Shown here piece by piece: positions 36,401 through 49,940 of a stretch of 64,000 bases of DNA (position 1 is the first letter of the stretch; every line of letters starts with the position of its first letter). Made by a program: the position numbers and the translations under genes. The DNA is from Auanema rhodensis (lineage: Eukaryota > Nematoda > Chromadorea > Rhabditida > Rhabditidae): positions 9,920,001-9,984,000 of the forward strand of contig OZ059899.1 of NCBI GenBank assembly GCA_964057225.1, given 5' to 3'. Under the pieces are notes generated by a model. The model saw nothing but the letters and a program-made list of their open reading frames with translations, made no database searches and was not told the DNA's origin.

Positions 36401-37574
36401 AGTTCTCCAACAGAACAGACTGATCCTGATTGCTCTATGATTACATAAAACTCTCGTTTGATATAGAAGCATATTGGATAGAAATTTCGAAAGCATTTTG
36501 GATGGAAATTTGAAAGAAAAGAACTAGTTTTTCCTACTTTAAAACAAACAATAAGAAATAAAATGAAAAAGATTGTTAGATATCCAATTTAAACTTATAC
36601 ATTTACTTCGATGAAGAGCCTATTAGATTGAATTTTTATGTCTTACAGTTCTCCAACAGAACAGACTGATCCTGATTTCTCTATGATTACATAAAACTCT
36701 CGTTTGATATAAAAGCATATTGGATAGAAATTTCGAAAGCATTTTGGATGGAAATTTGAAAGAAAAGAACTAGTTTTTCCTACTTTAAAACAAACAATAA
36801 GAAATAAAATGAAAAAGATTGTTACATATCCAATTTTAACTTATACATTTACTTCGATGAAGAGCCTATTAGATTGAATTTTTATGTCTTACAGTTCTCC
36901 AACAGAACAGACTGATCCTGATTTTTCTACGATTACATAAAACTCTCGTTTGATATACAAAAAGGAGAGGAATAACGTTTCCAGGATATCAATGATATCG
37001 AATCTAGTGATATTGTAGAAAAATGTAATGTCAGCTCCATAGTTTTTCTCTTAATTTCTCTCATCACAATAGTCTTAGTTTTTTTTCATAAGAGTTTCTG
37101 AAATCTTAGTTGAACAAGGCAGTATATATTTTTTTCTGGAATTCGAAAGCATTTGGGATGGAAATTAGAAAGAAAAGAACTAGTTTTTCCTACTTTAAAA
37201 CAAACAATAAGAAATAAAATGAAAAAGATTGTTAGATATCCAATTTAAACTTATACATTTATTTCGATAAAGAGCCTATTAGTTTGAAATTTTATGTCTT
37301 ACAGTTCTCCAACAGAACAGACTGATCCTGATTGCTCTATGATTACATAAAACTCTCGTTTGATATAAAAGCATATTGGATAGAAATTTCGAAAGCATTT
37401 TGGATGGAAATTAGAACGAAAAGAACTAGTTTTTTCTATTTTAAAACAAACAATAATAAACAAAATGAAAAGATTGTTAGATATCCAATTTTAACTTATA
37501 CATTTACTTCGATGAAGAGCCTATTAGATTGAAATTTTATGTCTTACAGTTCTCCAACAGAACAGACTGATCCT
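33402..37574 (+). repeat. 1391-bp higher-order repeat, three tandem copies
   Basis: Three copies, 33402-34792, 34793-36183 and 36184-37574, each have unit order S(244) S(246) S(246) L(410) S(245), and all are exactly 1391 bp. Within each copy the first S is the five-T variant, the second has 'tagaagcat' with 'tttgaaag', and the third has 'tttgaaag'. Differences among copies are single bases, such as 'gatcatgattt' at 35283 and 'ttacatatcc' near 36823. This is a recent tandem amplification. No gene is present. Confidence 0.93.
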
Positions 37575-39949
37575 GATTTTTCTACGATTACATAAAACTC
37601 TCGTTTGATATACAAAAAGGAGAGGAATAACGTTTCCAGGATATCAATGATATCGAATCTAGTGATATTGTAGAAAAATGTAATGTCAGCTCCATAGTTT
37701 TTCTCTTAATTTCTCTCATCACAATAGTCTTAGTTTTTTTTCATAAGAGTTTCTGAAATCTTAGTTGAACAAGGCAGTATATATTTTTTTCTGGAATTCG
37801 AAAGCATTTGGGATGAAAATTAGAAAGAAAAGAACTAGTTTTTCCTACTTTAAAACAAACAATAAGAAATAAAATGAAAAAGATTGTTAGATATCCAATT
37901 TAAACTTATACATTTACTTCGATAAAGAGCCTATTAGTTTGAAATTTTATGTTTTACAGTTCTCCAACAGAACAGACTGATCCTGATTTCTCTATGATTA
38001 CATAAAACTCTCGTTTGATATAAAAGCATATTGGATAGAAATTTCGAAAGCATTTTGGATGGAAATTAGAACGAAAAGAACTAGTTTTTTCTATTTTAAA
38101 ACAAACAATAATAAACAAAATGAAAAGATTGTTAGATATCCAATTTTAACTTATACATTTACTTCGATGAAGAGCCTATTAGATTGAATTTTTATGTCTT
38201 ACAGTTCTCCAACAGAACAGACTGATCCTGATTTTTCTACGATTACATAAAACTCTCGTTTGATATACAAAAAGGAGAGGAATAACGTTTCCAGGATATC
38301 AATGATATCGAATCTAGTGATATTGTAGAAAAATGTAATGTCAGCTCCATAGTTTTTCTCTTAATTTCTCTCATCACAATAGTCTTAGTTTTTTTTCATA
38401 AGAGTTTCTGAAATCTTAGTTGAACAAGGCAGTATATATTTTTTTCTGGAATTCGAAAGCATTTGGGATGAAAATTAGAAAGAAAAGAACTAGTTTTTCC
38501 TACTTTAAAACAAACAATAAGAAATAAAATGAAAAAGATTGTTAGATATCCAATTTAAACTTATACATTTACTTCGATAAAGAGCCTATTAGTTTGAAAT
38601 TTTATGTCTTACAGTTCTCCAACAGAACAGACTGATCCTGATTTCTCTATGATTACATAAAACTCTCGTTTGATATAAAAGCATATTGGATAGAAATTTC
38701 GAAAGCATTTTGGATGGAAATTAGAACGAAAAGAACTAGTTTTTTCTATTTTAAAACAAACAATAATAAACAAAATGAAAAGATTGTTAGATATCCAATT
38801 TTAACTTATACATTTACTTCGATGAAGAGCCTATTAGATTGAATTTTTATGTCTTACAGTTCTCCAACAGAACAGACTGATCCTGATTTTTCTACGATTA
38901 CATAAAACTCTCGTTTGATATACAAAAAGGAGAGGAATAACGTTTCCAGGAAATCAATGATATCGAATCTAGTGATATTGTAGAAAAATGTAATGTCAGC
39001 TCCATAGTTTTTCTCTTAATTTCTCTCATCACAATAGTCTTAGTTTTTTTTCATAAGAGTTTCTGAAATCTTAGTTGAACAAGGCAGTATATATTTTTTT
39101 CTGGAATTCGAAAGCATTTGGGATGGAAATTAGAAAGAAAAGAACTAGTTTTTCCTACTTTAAAACAAACAATAAGAAATAAAATGAAAAAGATTGTTAG
39201 ATATCCAATTTAAACTTATACATTTACTTCGATAAAGAGCCTATTAGTTTGAAATTTTATGTCTTACAGTTCTCCAACAGAACAGACTGATCCTGATTTT
39301 TCTACGATTACATAAAACTCTCGTTTGATATACAAAAAGGAGAGGAATAACGTTTCCAGGATATCAATGATATCGAATCTAGTGATATTGTAGAAAAATG
39401 TAATGTCAGCTCCATAGTTTTTCTCTTAATTTCTCTCATCACAATAGTCTTAGTTTTTTTTCATAAGAGTTTCTGAAATCTTAGTTGAACAAGGCAGTAT
39501 ATATTTTTTTCTGGAATTCGAAAGCATTTGGGATGAAAATTAGAAAGAAAAGAACTAGTTTTTCCTACTTTAAAACAAACAATAAGAAATAAAATGAAAA
39601 AGATTGTTAGATATCCAATTTAAACTTATACATTTACTTCGATAAAGAGCCTATTAGTTTGAAATTTTATGTCTTACAGTTCTCCAACAGAACAGACTGA
39701 TCCTGATTTCTCTATGATTACATAAAACTCTCGTTTGATATAAAAGCATATTGGATAGAAATTTCGAAAGCATTTTGGATGGAAATTAGAACGAAAAGAA
39801 CTAGTTTTTTCTATTTTAAAACAAACAATAATAAACAAAATGAAAAGATTGTTAGATATCCAATTTTAACTTATACATTTACTTCGATGAAGAGCCTATT
39901 AGATTGAATTTTTATGTCTTACAGTTCTCCAACAGAACAGACTGATCCT
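37575..39949 (+). repeat. L and S block
   Basis: Units are L 37575, S 37985, L 38230, S 38640, L 38885, L 39295 and S 39705. With the preceding units it matches 21169-23215 at an offset of 15015 bp, apart from single-base variants in the S at 37985. No gene is present. Confidence 0.88.
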
Positions 39950-42819
39950 GATTTTTCTACGATTACATAAAACTCTCGTTTGATATACAAAAAGGAGAGG
40001 AATAACGTTTCCAGGAAATCAATGATATCGAATCTAGTGATATTGTAGAAAAATGTAATGTCAGCTCCATAGTTTTTCTCTTAATTTCTCTCATCACAAT
40101 AGTCTTAGTTTTTTTTCATAAGAGTTTCTGAAATCTTAGTTGAACAAGGCAGTATATATTTTTTTCTGGAATTCGAAAGCATTTGGGATGGAAATTAGAA
40201 AGAAAAGAACTAGTTTTTCCTACTTTAAAACAAACAATAAGAAATAAAATGAAAAAGATTGTTAGATATCCAATTTAAACTTATACATTTACTTCGATAA
40301 AGAGCCTATTAGTTTGAAATTTTATGTCTTACAGTTCTCCAACAGAACAGACTGATCCTGATTTTTCTACGATTACATAAAACTCTCGTTTGATATACAA
40401 AAAGGAGAGGAATAACGTTTCCAGGATATCAATGATATCGAATCTAGTGATATTGTAGAAAAATGTAATGTCAGCTCCATAGTTTTTCTCTTAATTTCTC
40501 TCATCACAATAGTCTTAGTTTTTTTTCATAAGAGTTTCTGAAATCTTAGTTGAACAAGGCAGTATATATTTTTTTCTGGAATTCGAAAGCATTTGGGATG
40601 AAAATTAGAAAGAAAAGAACTAGTTTTTCCTACTTTAAAACAAACAATAAGAAATAAAATGAAAAAGATTGTTAGATATCCAATTTAAACTTATACATTT
40701 ACTTCGATAAAGAGCCTATTAGTTTGAAATTTTATGTCTTACAGTTCTCCAACAGAACAGACTGATCCTGATTTTTCTACGATTACATAAAACTCTCGTT
40801 TGATATACAAAAAGGAGAGGAATAACGTTTCCAGGATATCAATGATATCGAATCTAGTGATATTGTAGAAAAATGTAATGTCAGCTCCATAGTTTTTCTC
40901 TTAATTTCTCTCATCACAATAGTCTTAGTTTTTTTCCATAAGAGTTTCTGAAATCTTAGTTGAACAAGGCAGTATATATTTTTTTCTGGAATTCGAAAGC
41001 ATTTGGGATGAAAATTAGAAAGAAAAGAACTAGTTTTTCCTACTTTAAAACAAACAATAAGAAATAAAATGAAAAAGATTGTTAGATATCCAATTTAAAC
41101 TTATACATTTACTTCGATAAAGAGCCTATTAGTTTGAAATTTTATGTCTTACAGTTCTCCAACAGAACAGACTGATCCTGATTTTTCTACGATTACATAA
41201 AACTCTCGTTTGATATACAAAAAGGAGAGGAATAACGTTTCCAGGATATCAATGATATCGAATCTAGTGATATTGTAGAAAAATGTAATGTCAGCTCCAT
41301 AGTTTTTCTCTTAATTTCTCTCATCACAATAGTCTTAGTTTTTTTCCATAAGAGTTTCTGAAATCTTAGTTGAACAAGGCAGTATATATTTTTTTCTGGA
41401 ATTCGAAAGCATTTGGGATGAAAATTAGAAAGAAAAGAACTAGTTTTTCCTACTTTAAAACAAACAATAAGAAATAAAATGAAAAAGATTGTTAGATATC
41501 CAATTTAAACTTATACATTTACTTCGATAAAGAGCCTATTAGTTTGAAATTTTATGTCTTACAGTTCTCCAACAGAACAGACTGATCCTGATTTTTCTAC
41601 GATTACATAAAACTCTCGTTTGATATACAAAAAGGAGAGGAATAACGTTTCCAGGATATCAATGATATCGAATCTAGTGATATTGTAGAAAAATGTAATG
41701 TCAGCTCCATAGTTTTTCTCTTAATTTCTCTCATCACAATAGTCTTAGTTTTTTTCCATAAGAGTTTCTGAAATCTTAGTTGAACAAGGCAGTATATATT
41801 TTTTTCTGGAATTCGAAAGCATTTGGGATGAAAATTAGAAAGAAAAGAACTAGTTTTTCCTACTTTAAAACAAACAATAAGAAATAAAATGAAAAAGATT
41901 GTTAGATATCCAATTTAAACTTATACATTTACTTCGATAAAGAGCCTATTAGTTTGAAATTTTATGTCTTACAGTTCTCCAACAGAACAGACTGATCCTG
42001 ATTTCTCTATGATTACATAAAACTCTCGTTTGATATACAAAAAGGAGAGGAATAACGTTTCCAGGATATCAATGATATCGAATCTAGTGATATTGTAGAA
42101 AAATGTAATGTCAGCTCCATAGTTTTTCTCTTAATTTCTCTCATCACAATAGTCTTAGTTTTTTTCCATAAGAGTTTCTGAAATCTTAGTTGAACAAGGC
42201 AGTATATATTTTTTTCTGGAATTCGAAAGCATTTGGGATGAAAATTAGAAAGAAAAGAACTAGTTTTTCCTACTTTAAAACAAACAATAAGAAATAAAAT
42301 GAAAAAGATTGTTAGATATCCAATTTAAACTTATACATTTACTTCGATAAAGAGCCTATTAGTTTGAAATTTTATGTCTTACAGTTCTCCAACAGAACAG
42401 ACTGATCCTGATTTTTCTACGATTACATAAAACTCTCGTTTGATATACAAAAAGGAGAGGAATAACGTTTCCAGGATATCAATGATATCGAATCTAGTGA
42501 TATTGTAGAAAAATGTAATGTCAGCTCCATAGTTTTTCTCTTAATTTCTCTCATCACAATAGTCTTAGTTTTTTTCCATAAGAGTTTCTGAAATCTTAGT
42601 TGAACAAGGCAGTATATATTTTTTTCTGGAATTCGAAAGCATTTGGGATGAAAATTAGAAAGAAAAGAACTAGTTTTTCCTACTTTAAAACAAACAATAA
42701 GAAATAAAATGAAAAAGATTGTTAGATATCCAATTTAAACTTATACATTTACTTCGATAAAGAGCCTATTAGTTTGAAATTTTATGTCTTACAGTTCTCC
42801 AACAGAACAGACTGATCCT
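39950..42819 (+). repeat. Seven consecutive L units
   Basis: L units start at 39950, 40360, 40770, 41180, 41590, 42000 and 42410, each exactly 410 bp. The last five share a private C in the T-run ('tttttccataag', first at 40936-40937) and look identical by eye, except that the unit at 42000 begins 'gatttctctatg' and the others 'gatttttctacg'. This is the longest pure L run in the window. Confidence 0.93.
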
Positions 42820-45195
42820 GATTTCTCTATGATTACATAAAACTCTCGTTTGATATAAAAGCATATTGGATAGAAATTTCGAAAGCATTTTGGATGGAAA
42901 TTAGAACGAAAAGAACTAGTTTTTTCTATTTTAAAACAAACAATAATAAACAAAATGAAAAGATTGTTAGATATCCAATTTTAACTTATACATTTACTTC
43001 GATGAAGAGCCTATTAGATTGAATTTTTATGTCTTACAGTTCTCCAACAGATTAGACTGATCCTGATTTTTCTACGATTACATAAAACTCTCGTTTGATA
43101 TACAAAAAGGAGAGGAATAACGTTTCCAGGAAATCAATGATATCGAATCTAGTGATATTGTAGAAAAATGTAATGTCAGCTCCATAGTTTTTCTCTTAAT
43201 TTCTCTCATCACAATAGTCTTAGTTTTTTTTCATAAGAGTTTCTGAAATCTTAGTTGAACAAGGCAGTATATATTTTTTTCTGGAATTCGAAAGCATTTG
43301 GGATGGAAATTAGAAAAAAAAGAACTAGTTTTTCCTACTTTAAAACAAACAATAAGAAATAAAATGAAAAAGATTGTTAGATATCCAATTTAAACTTATA
43401 CATTTACTTCGATAAAGAGCCTATTAGTTTGAAATTTTATGTCTTACAGTTCTCCAACAGAACAGACTGATCCTGATTTTTCTACGATTACATAAAACTC
43501 TCGTTTGATATACAAAAAGGAGAGGAATAACGTTTCCAGGATATCAATGATATCGAATCTAGTGATATTGTAGAAAAATGTAATGTCAGCTCCATAGTTT
43601 TTCTCTTAATTTCTCTCATCACAATAGTCTTAGTTTTTTTTCATAAGAGTTTCTGAAATCTTAGTTGAACAAGGCAGTATATATTTTTTTCTGGAATTCG
43701 AAAGCATTTGGGATGAAAATTAGAAAGAAAAGAACTAGTTTTTCCTACTTTAAAACAAACAATAAGAAATAAAATGAAAAAGATTGTTAGATATCCAATT
43801 TAAACTTATACATTTACTTCGATAAAGAGCCTATTAGTTTGAAATTTTATGTCTTACAGTTCTCCAACAGAACAGACTGATCCTGATTTCTCTATGATTA
43901 CATAAAACTCTCGTTTGATATAAAAGCATATTGGATAGAAATTTCGAAAGCATTTTGGATGGAAATTAGAAAGAAAAGAACTAGTTTTTCCTACTTTAAA
44001 ACAAACAATAAGAAATAAAATGAAAAAGATTGTTAGATATCCAATTTAAACTTATACATTTACTTCGATAAAGAGCCTATTACTTTGAAATTTTATGTCT
44101 TACAGTTCTCCAACAGAACAGACTGATCCTGATTTCTCTATGATTACATAAAACTCTCGTTTGATATAAAAGCATATTGGATAGAAATTTCGAAAGCATT
44201 TTGGATGGAAATTAGAACGAAAAGAACTAGTTTTTTCTATTTTAAAACAAACAATAATAAACAAAATGAAAAGATTGTTAGATATCCAATTTTAACTTAT
44301 ACATTTACTTCGATGAAGAGCCTATTAGATTGAATTTTTATGTCTTACAGTTCTCCAACAGAACAGACTGATCCTGATTTTTCTACGATTACATAAAACT
44401 CTCGTTTGATATACAAAAAGGAGAGGAATAACGTTTCCAGGAAATCAATGATATCGAATCTAGTGATATTGTAGAAAAATGTAATGTCAGCTCCATAGTT
44501 TTTCTCTTAATTTCTCTCATCACAATAGTCTTAGTTTTTTTTCATAAGAGTTTCTGAAATCTTAGTTGAACAAGGCAGTATATATTTTTTTCTGGAATTC
44601 GAAAGCATTTGGGATAGAAATTAGAAAGAAAAGAACTAGTTTTTCCTACTTTAAAACAAACAATAAGAAATAAAATGAAAAAGATTGTTAGATATCCAAT
44701 TTAAACTTATACATTTACTTCGATAAAGAGCCTATTAGTTTGAAATTTTATGTCTTACAGTTCTCCAACAGAACAGACTGATCCTGATTTTTCTACGATT
44801 ACATAAAACTCTCGTTTGATATACAAAAAGGAGAGGAATAACGTTTCCAGGATATCAATGATATCGAATCTAGTGATATTGTAGAAAAATGTAATGTCAG
44901 CTCCATAGTTTTTCTCTTAATTTCTCTCATCACAATAGTCTTAGTTTTTTTTCATAAGAGTTTCTGAAATCTTAGTTGAACAAGGCAGTATATATTTTTT
45001 TCTGGAATTCGAAAGCATTTGGGATGGAAATTAGAAAGAAAAGAACTAGTTTTTCCTACTTTAAAACAAACAATAAGAAATAAAATGAAAAAGATTGTTA
45101 GATATCCAATGTAAACTTATACATTTACTTCGATAAAGAGCCTATTAGTTCGAAATTTTATGTCTTACAGTTCTCCAACAGAACAGACTGATCCT
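42820..45195 (+). repeat. S L L S S L L block
   Basis: Unit starts are 42820, 43065, 43475, 43885, 44131, 44376 and 44786. The S at 42820 has a private 'caacagattagac' near 43047. The L at 43065 has 'attagaaaaaaaagaac', shared only with the L at 46831. No gene is present. Confidence 0.88.
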
Positions 45196-46585
45196 GATTG
45201 CTCTATGATTACATAAAACTCTCGTTTGATATAAAAGCATATTGGATAGAAATTTCGAAAGCATTTTGGATGGAAATTAGAACGAAAAGAACTAGTTTTT
45301 CTATTTTAAAACAAACAATAATAAACAAAATGAAAAGATTGTTAGATATCCAATTTAAACTTATACATTTACTTCGATAAAGAGCCTATTAGTTTGAAAT
45401 TTTATGTCTTACAGTTCTCCAACAGAACAGACTGATCCTGATTGCTCTATGATTACATAAAACTCTCGTTTGATATAAAAGCATATTGGATAGAAATTTC
45501 GAAAGCATTTTGGATGGAAATTAGAACGAAAAGAACTAGTTTTTCTATTTTAAAACAAACAATAATAAACAAAATGAAAAGATTGTTAGATATCCAATTT
45601 AAACTTATACAATTACTTCGATAAAGAGCCTATTAGTTTGAAATTTTATGTCTTACAGTTCTCCAACAGAACAGACTGATCCTGATTGCTCTATGATTAC
45701 ATAAAACTCTCGTTTGATATAGAAGCATATTGGATAGAAATTTCGAAAGCATTTTGGATGGAAATTTGAAAGAAAAGAACTAGTTTTTCCTACTTTAAAA
45801 CAAACAATAAGAAATAAAATGAAAAAGATTGTTAGATATCCAATTTAAACTTATACATTTACTTCGATGAAGAGCCTATTAGATTGAATTTTTATGTCTT
45901 ACAGTTCTCCAACAGAACAGACTGATCCTGATTTCTCTATGATTACATAAAACTCTCGTTTGATATAAAAGCATATTGGATAGAAATTTCGAAAGCATTT
46001 TGGATGGAAATTTGAAAGAAAAGAACTAGTTTTTCCTACTTTAAAACAAACAATAAGAAATAAAATGAAAAAGATTGTTAGATATCCAATTTTAACTTAT
46101 ACATTTACTTCGATGAAGAGCCTATTAGATTGAATTTTTATGTCTTACAGTTCTCCAACAGAACAGACTGATCCTGATTTTTCTACGATTACATAAAACT
46201 CTCGTTTGATATACAAAAAGGAGAGGAATAACGTTTCCAGGATATCAATGATATCGAATCTAGTGATATTGTAGAAAAATGTAATGTCAGCTCCATAGTT
46301 TTTCTCTTAATTTCTCTCATCACAATAGTCTTAGTTTTTTTTCATAAGAGTTTCTGAAATCTTAGTTGAACAAGGCAGTATATATTTTTTTCTGGAATTC
46401 GAAAGCATTTGGGATGGAAATTAGAAAGAAAAGAACTAGTTTTTCCTACTTTAAAACAAACAATAAGAAATAAAATGAAAAAGATTGTTAGATATCCAAT
46501 TTAAACTTATACATTTACTTCGATAAAGAGCCTATTAGTTTGAAATTTTATGTCTTACAGTTCTCCAACAGAACAGACTGATCCT
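45196..46585 (+). repeat. S-S-S-S-L block, copy A
   Basis: S units start at 45196, 45440, 45684 and 45930, followed by L at 46176. The second S carries a private change, 'tatacaattac' instead of 'tatacatttac', at about 45606-45616. The same change is in copy B, 3355 bp downstream. Confidence 0.9.
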
Positions 46586-48550
46586 GATTTCTCTATGATT
46601 ACATAAAACTCTCGTTTGATATAAAAGCATATTGGATAGAAATTTCGAAAGCATTTTGGATGGAAATTAGAACGAAAAGAACTAGTTTTTTCTATTTTAA
46701 AACAAACAATAATAAACAAAATGAAAAGATTGTTAGATATCCAATTTTAACTTATACATTTACTTCGATGAAGAGCCTATTAGATTGAATTTTTATGTCT
46801 TACAGTTCTCCAACAGAACAGACTGATCCTGATTTTTCTACGATTACATAAAACTCTCGTTTGATATACAAAAAGGAGAGGAATAACGTTTCCAGGAAAT
46901 CAATGATATCGAATCTAGTGATATTGTAGAAAAATGTAATGTCAGCTCCATAGTTTTTCTCTTAATTTCTCTCATCACAATAGTCTTAGTTTTTTTTCAT
47001 AAGAGTTTCTGAAATCTTAGTTGAACAAGGCAGTATATATTTTTTTCTGGAATTCGAAAGCATTTGGGATGGAAATTAGAAAAAAAAGAACTAGTTTTTC
47101 CTACTTTAAAACAAACAATAAGAAATAAAATGAAAAAGATTGTTAGATATCCAATTTAAACTTATACATTTACTTCGATAAAGAGCCTATTAGTTTGAAA
47201 TTTTATGTCTTACAGTTCTCCAACAGAACAGACTGATCCTGATTTTTCTACGATTACATAAAACTCTCGTTTGATATACAAAAAGGAGAGGAATAACGTT
47301 TCCAGGATATCAATGATATCGAATCTAGTGATATTGTAGAAAAATGTAATGTCAGCTCCATAGTTTTTCTCTTAATTTCTCTCATCACAATAGTCTTAGT
47401 TTTTTTTCATAAGAGTTTCTGAAATCTTAGTTGAACAAGGCAGTATATATTTTTTTCTGGAATTCGAAAGCATTTGGGATGGAAATTAGAAAGAAAAGAA
47501 CTAGTTTTTTCTACTTTAAAACAAACAATAAGAAATAAAATGAAAAAGATTGTTAGATATCCAATGTAAACTTATACATTTACTTCGATAAAGAGCCTAT
47601 TAGTTCGAAATTTTATGTCTTACAGTTCTCCAACAGAACAGACTGATCCTGATTTCTCTATGATTACATAAAACTCTCGTTTGATATAAAAGCATATTGG
47701 ATAGAAATTTCGAAAGCATTTTGGATGGAAATTAGAACGAAAAGAACTAGTTTTTTCTATTTTAAAACAAACAATAATAAACAAAATGAAAAGATTGTTA
47801 GATATCCAATTTTAACTTATACATTTACTTCGATGAAGAGCCTATTAGATTGAATTTTTATGTCTTACAGTTCTCCAACAGAACAGACTTATCCTGATTT
47901 TTCTACGATTACATAAAACTTTCGTTTGATATACAAAAAGGAGAGGAATAACGTTTCCAGGATATCAATGATATCGAATCTAGTGATATTGTAGAAAAAT
48001 GTAATGTCAGCTCCATAGTTTTTCTCTTAATTTCTCTCATCACAATAGTCTTAGTTTTTTTTCATAAGAGTTTCTGAAATCTTAGTTGAACAAGGCAGTA
48101 TATATTTTTTTCTGGAATTCGAAAGCATTTGGGATGGAAATTAGAAAGAAAAGAACTAGTTTTTCCTACTTTAAAACAAACAATAAGAAATAAAATGAAA
48201 AAGATTGTTAGATATCCAATTTAAACTTATACATTTATTTCGATAAAGAGCCTATTAGTTTGAAATTTTATGTCTTACAGTTCTCCAACAGAACAGACTG
48301 ATCCTGATTTTTCTACGATTACATAAAACTCTCGTTTGATATAAAAGCATATTGGATAGAAATTTCGAAAGCATTTTGGATGGAAATTAGAACGAAAAGA
48401 ACTAGTTTTTTCTATTTTAGAACAAACAATAATAAACAAAATGAAAAGATTGTTAGATATCCAATTTAAACTTATACATTTACTTCGATAAAGAGCCTAT
48501 TAGTTTGAAATTTTATGTCTTACAGTTCTCCAACAGAACAGACTGATCCT
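46586..48550 (+). repeat. S L L S L S block
   Basis: Unit starts are 46586, 46831, 47241, 47651, 47896 and 48306. The first three units repeat 42820-43884 at an offset of 3766 bp, including the run of eight A in the L at 46831. No gene is present. Confidence 0.88.
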
Positions 48551-49940
48551 GATTGCTCTATGATTACATAAAACTCTCGTTTGATATAAAAGCATATTGG
48601 ATAGAAATTTCGAAAGCATTTTGGATGGAAATTAGAACGAAAAGAACTAGTTTTTCTATTTTAAAACAAACAATAATAAACAAAATGAAAAGATTGTTAG
48701 ATATCCAATTTAAACTTATACATTTACTTCGATAAAGAGCCTATTAGTTTGAAATTTTATGTCTTACAGTTCTCCAACAGAACAGACTGATCCTGATTGC
48801 TCTATGATTACATAAAACTCTCGTTTGATATAAAAGCATATTGGATAGAAATTTCGAAAGCATTTTGGATGGAAATTAGAACGAAAAGAACTAGTTTTTC
48901 TATTTTAAAACAAACAATAATAAACAAAATGAAAAGATTGTTAGATATCCAATTTAAACTTATACAATTACTTCGATAAAGAGCCTATTAGTTTGAAATT
49001 TTATGTCTTACAGTTCTCCAACAGAACAGACTGATCCTGATTGCTCTATGATTACATAAAACTTTCGTTTGATATAGAAGCATATTGGATAGAAATTTCG
49101 AAAGCATTTTGGATGGAAATTTGAAAGAAAAGAACTAGTTTTTCCTACTTTAAAACAAACAATAAGAAATAAAATGAAAAAGATTGTTAGATATCCAATT
49201 TAAACTTATACATTTACTTCGATGAAGAGCCTATTAGATTGAATTTTTATGTCTTACAGTTCTCCAACAGAACAGACTGATCCTGATTTCTCTATGATTA
49301 CATAAAACTCTCGTTTGATATAAAAGCATATTGGATAGAAATTTCGAAAGCATTTTGGATGGAAATTTGAAAGAAAAGAACTAGTTTTTCCTACTTTAAA
49401 ACAAACAATAAGAAATAAAATGAAAAAGATTGTTAGATATCCAATTTTAACTTATACATTTACTTCGATGAAGAGCCTATTAGATTGAATTTTTATGTCT
49501 TACAGTTCTCCAACAGAACAGACTGATCCTGATTTTTCTACGATTACATAAAACTCTCGTTTGATATACAAAAAGGAGAGGAATAACGTTTCCAGGATAT
49601 CAATGATATCGAATCTAGTGATATTGTAGAAAAATGTAATGTCAGCTCCATAGTTTTTCTCTTAATTTCTCTCATCACAATAGTCTTAGTTTTTTTTCAT
49701 AAGAGTTTCTGAAATCTTAGTTGAACAAGGCAGTATATATTTTTTTCTGGAATTCGAAAGCATTTGGGATGGAAATTAGAAAGAAAAGAACTAGTTTTTC
49801 CTACTTTAAAACAAACAATAAGAAATAAAATGAAAAAGATTGTTAGATATCCAATTTAAACTTATACATTTACTTCGATAAAGAGCCTATTAGTTTGAAA
49901 TTTTATGTCTTACAGTTCTCCAACAGAACAGACTGATCCT
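48551..49940 (+). repeat. S-S-S-S-L block, copy B
   Basis: S units start at 48551, 48795, 49039 and 49285, followed by L at 49531. It matches copy A unit by unit at 3355 bp, including 'tatacaattac' near 48961. One private difference is 'aactttcgtttg' in the S at 49039. Confidence 0.9.

Noticed and set aside
40770-41179. CENP-B box or other known centromere motif
   Set aside because: I looked for the TTCG...CGGG pattern and found no convincing match. Centromere identity cannot be claimed from the sequence.
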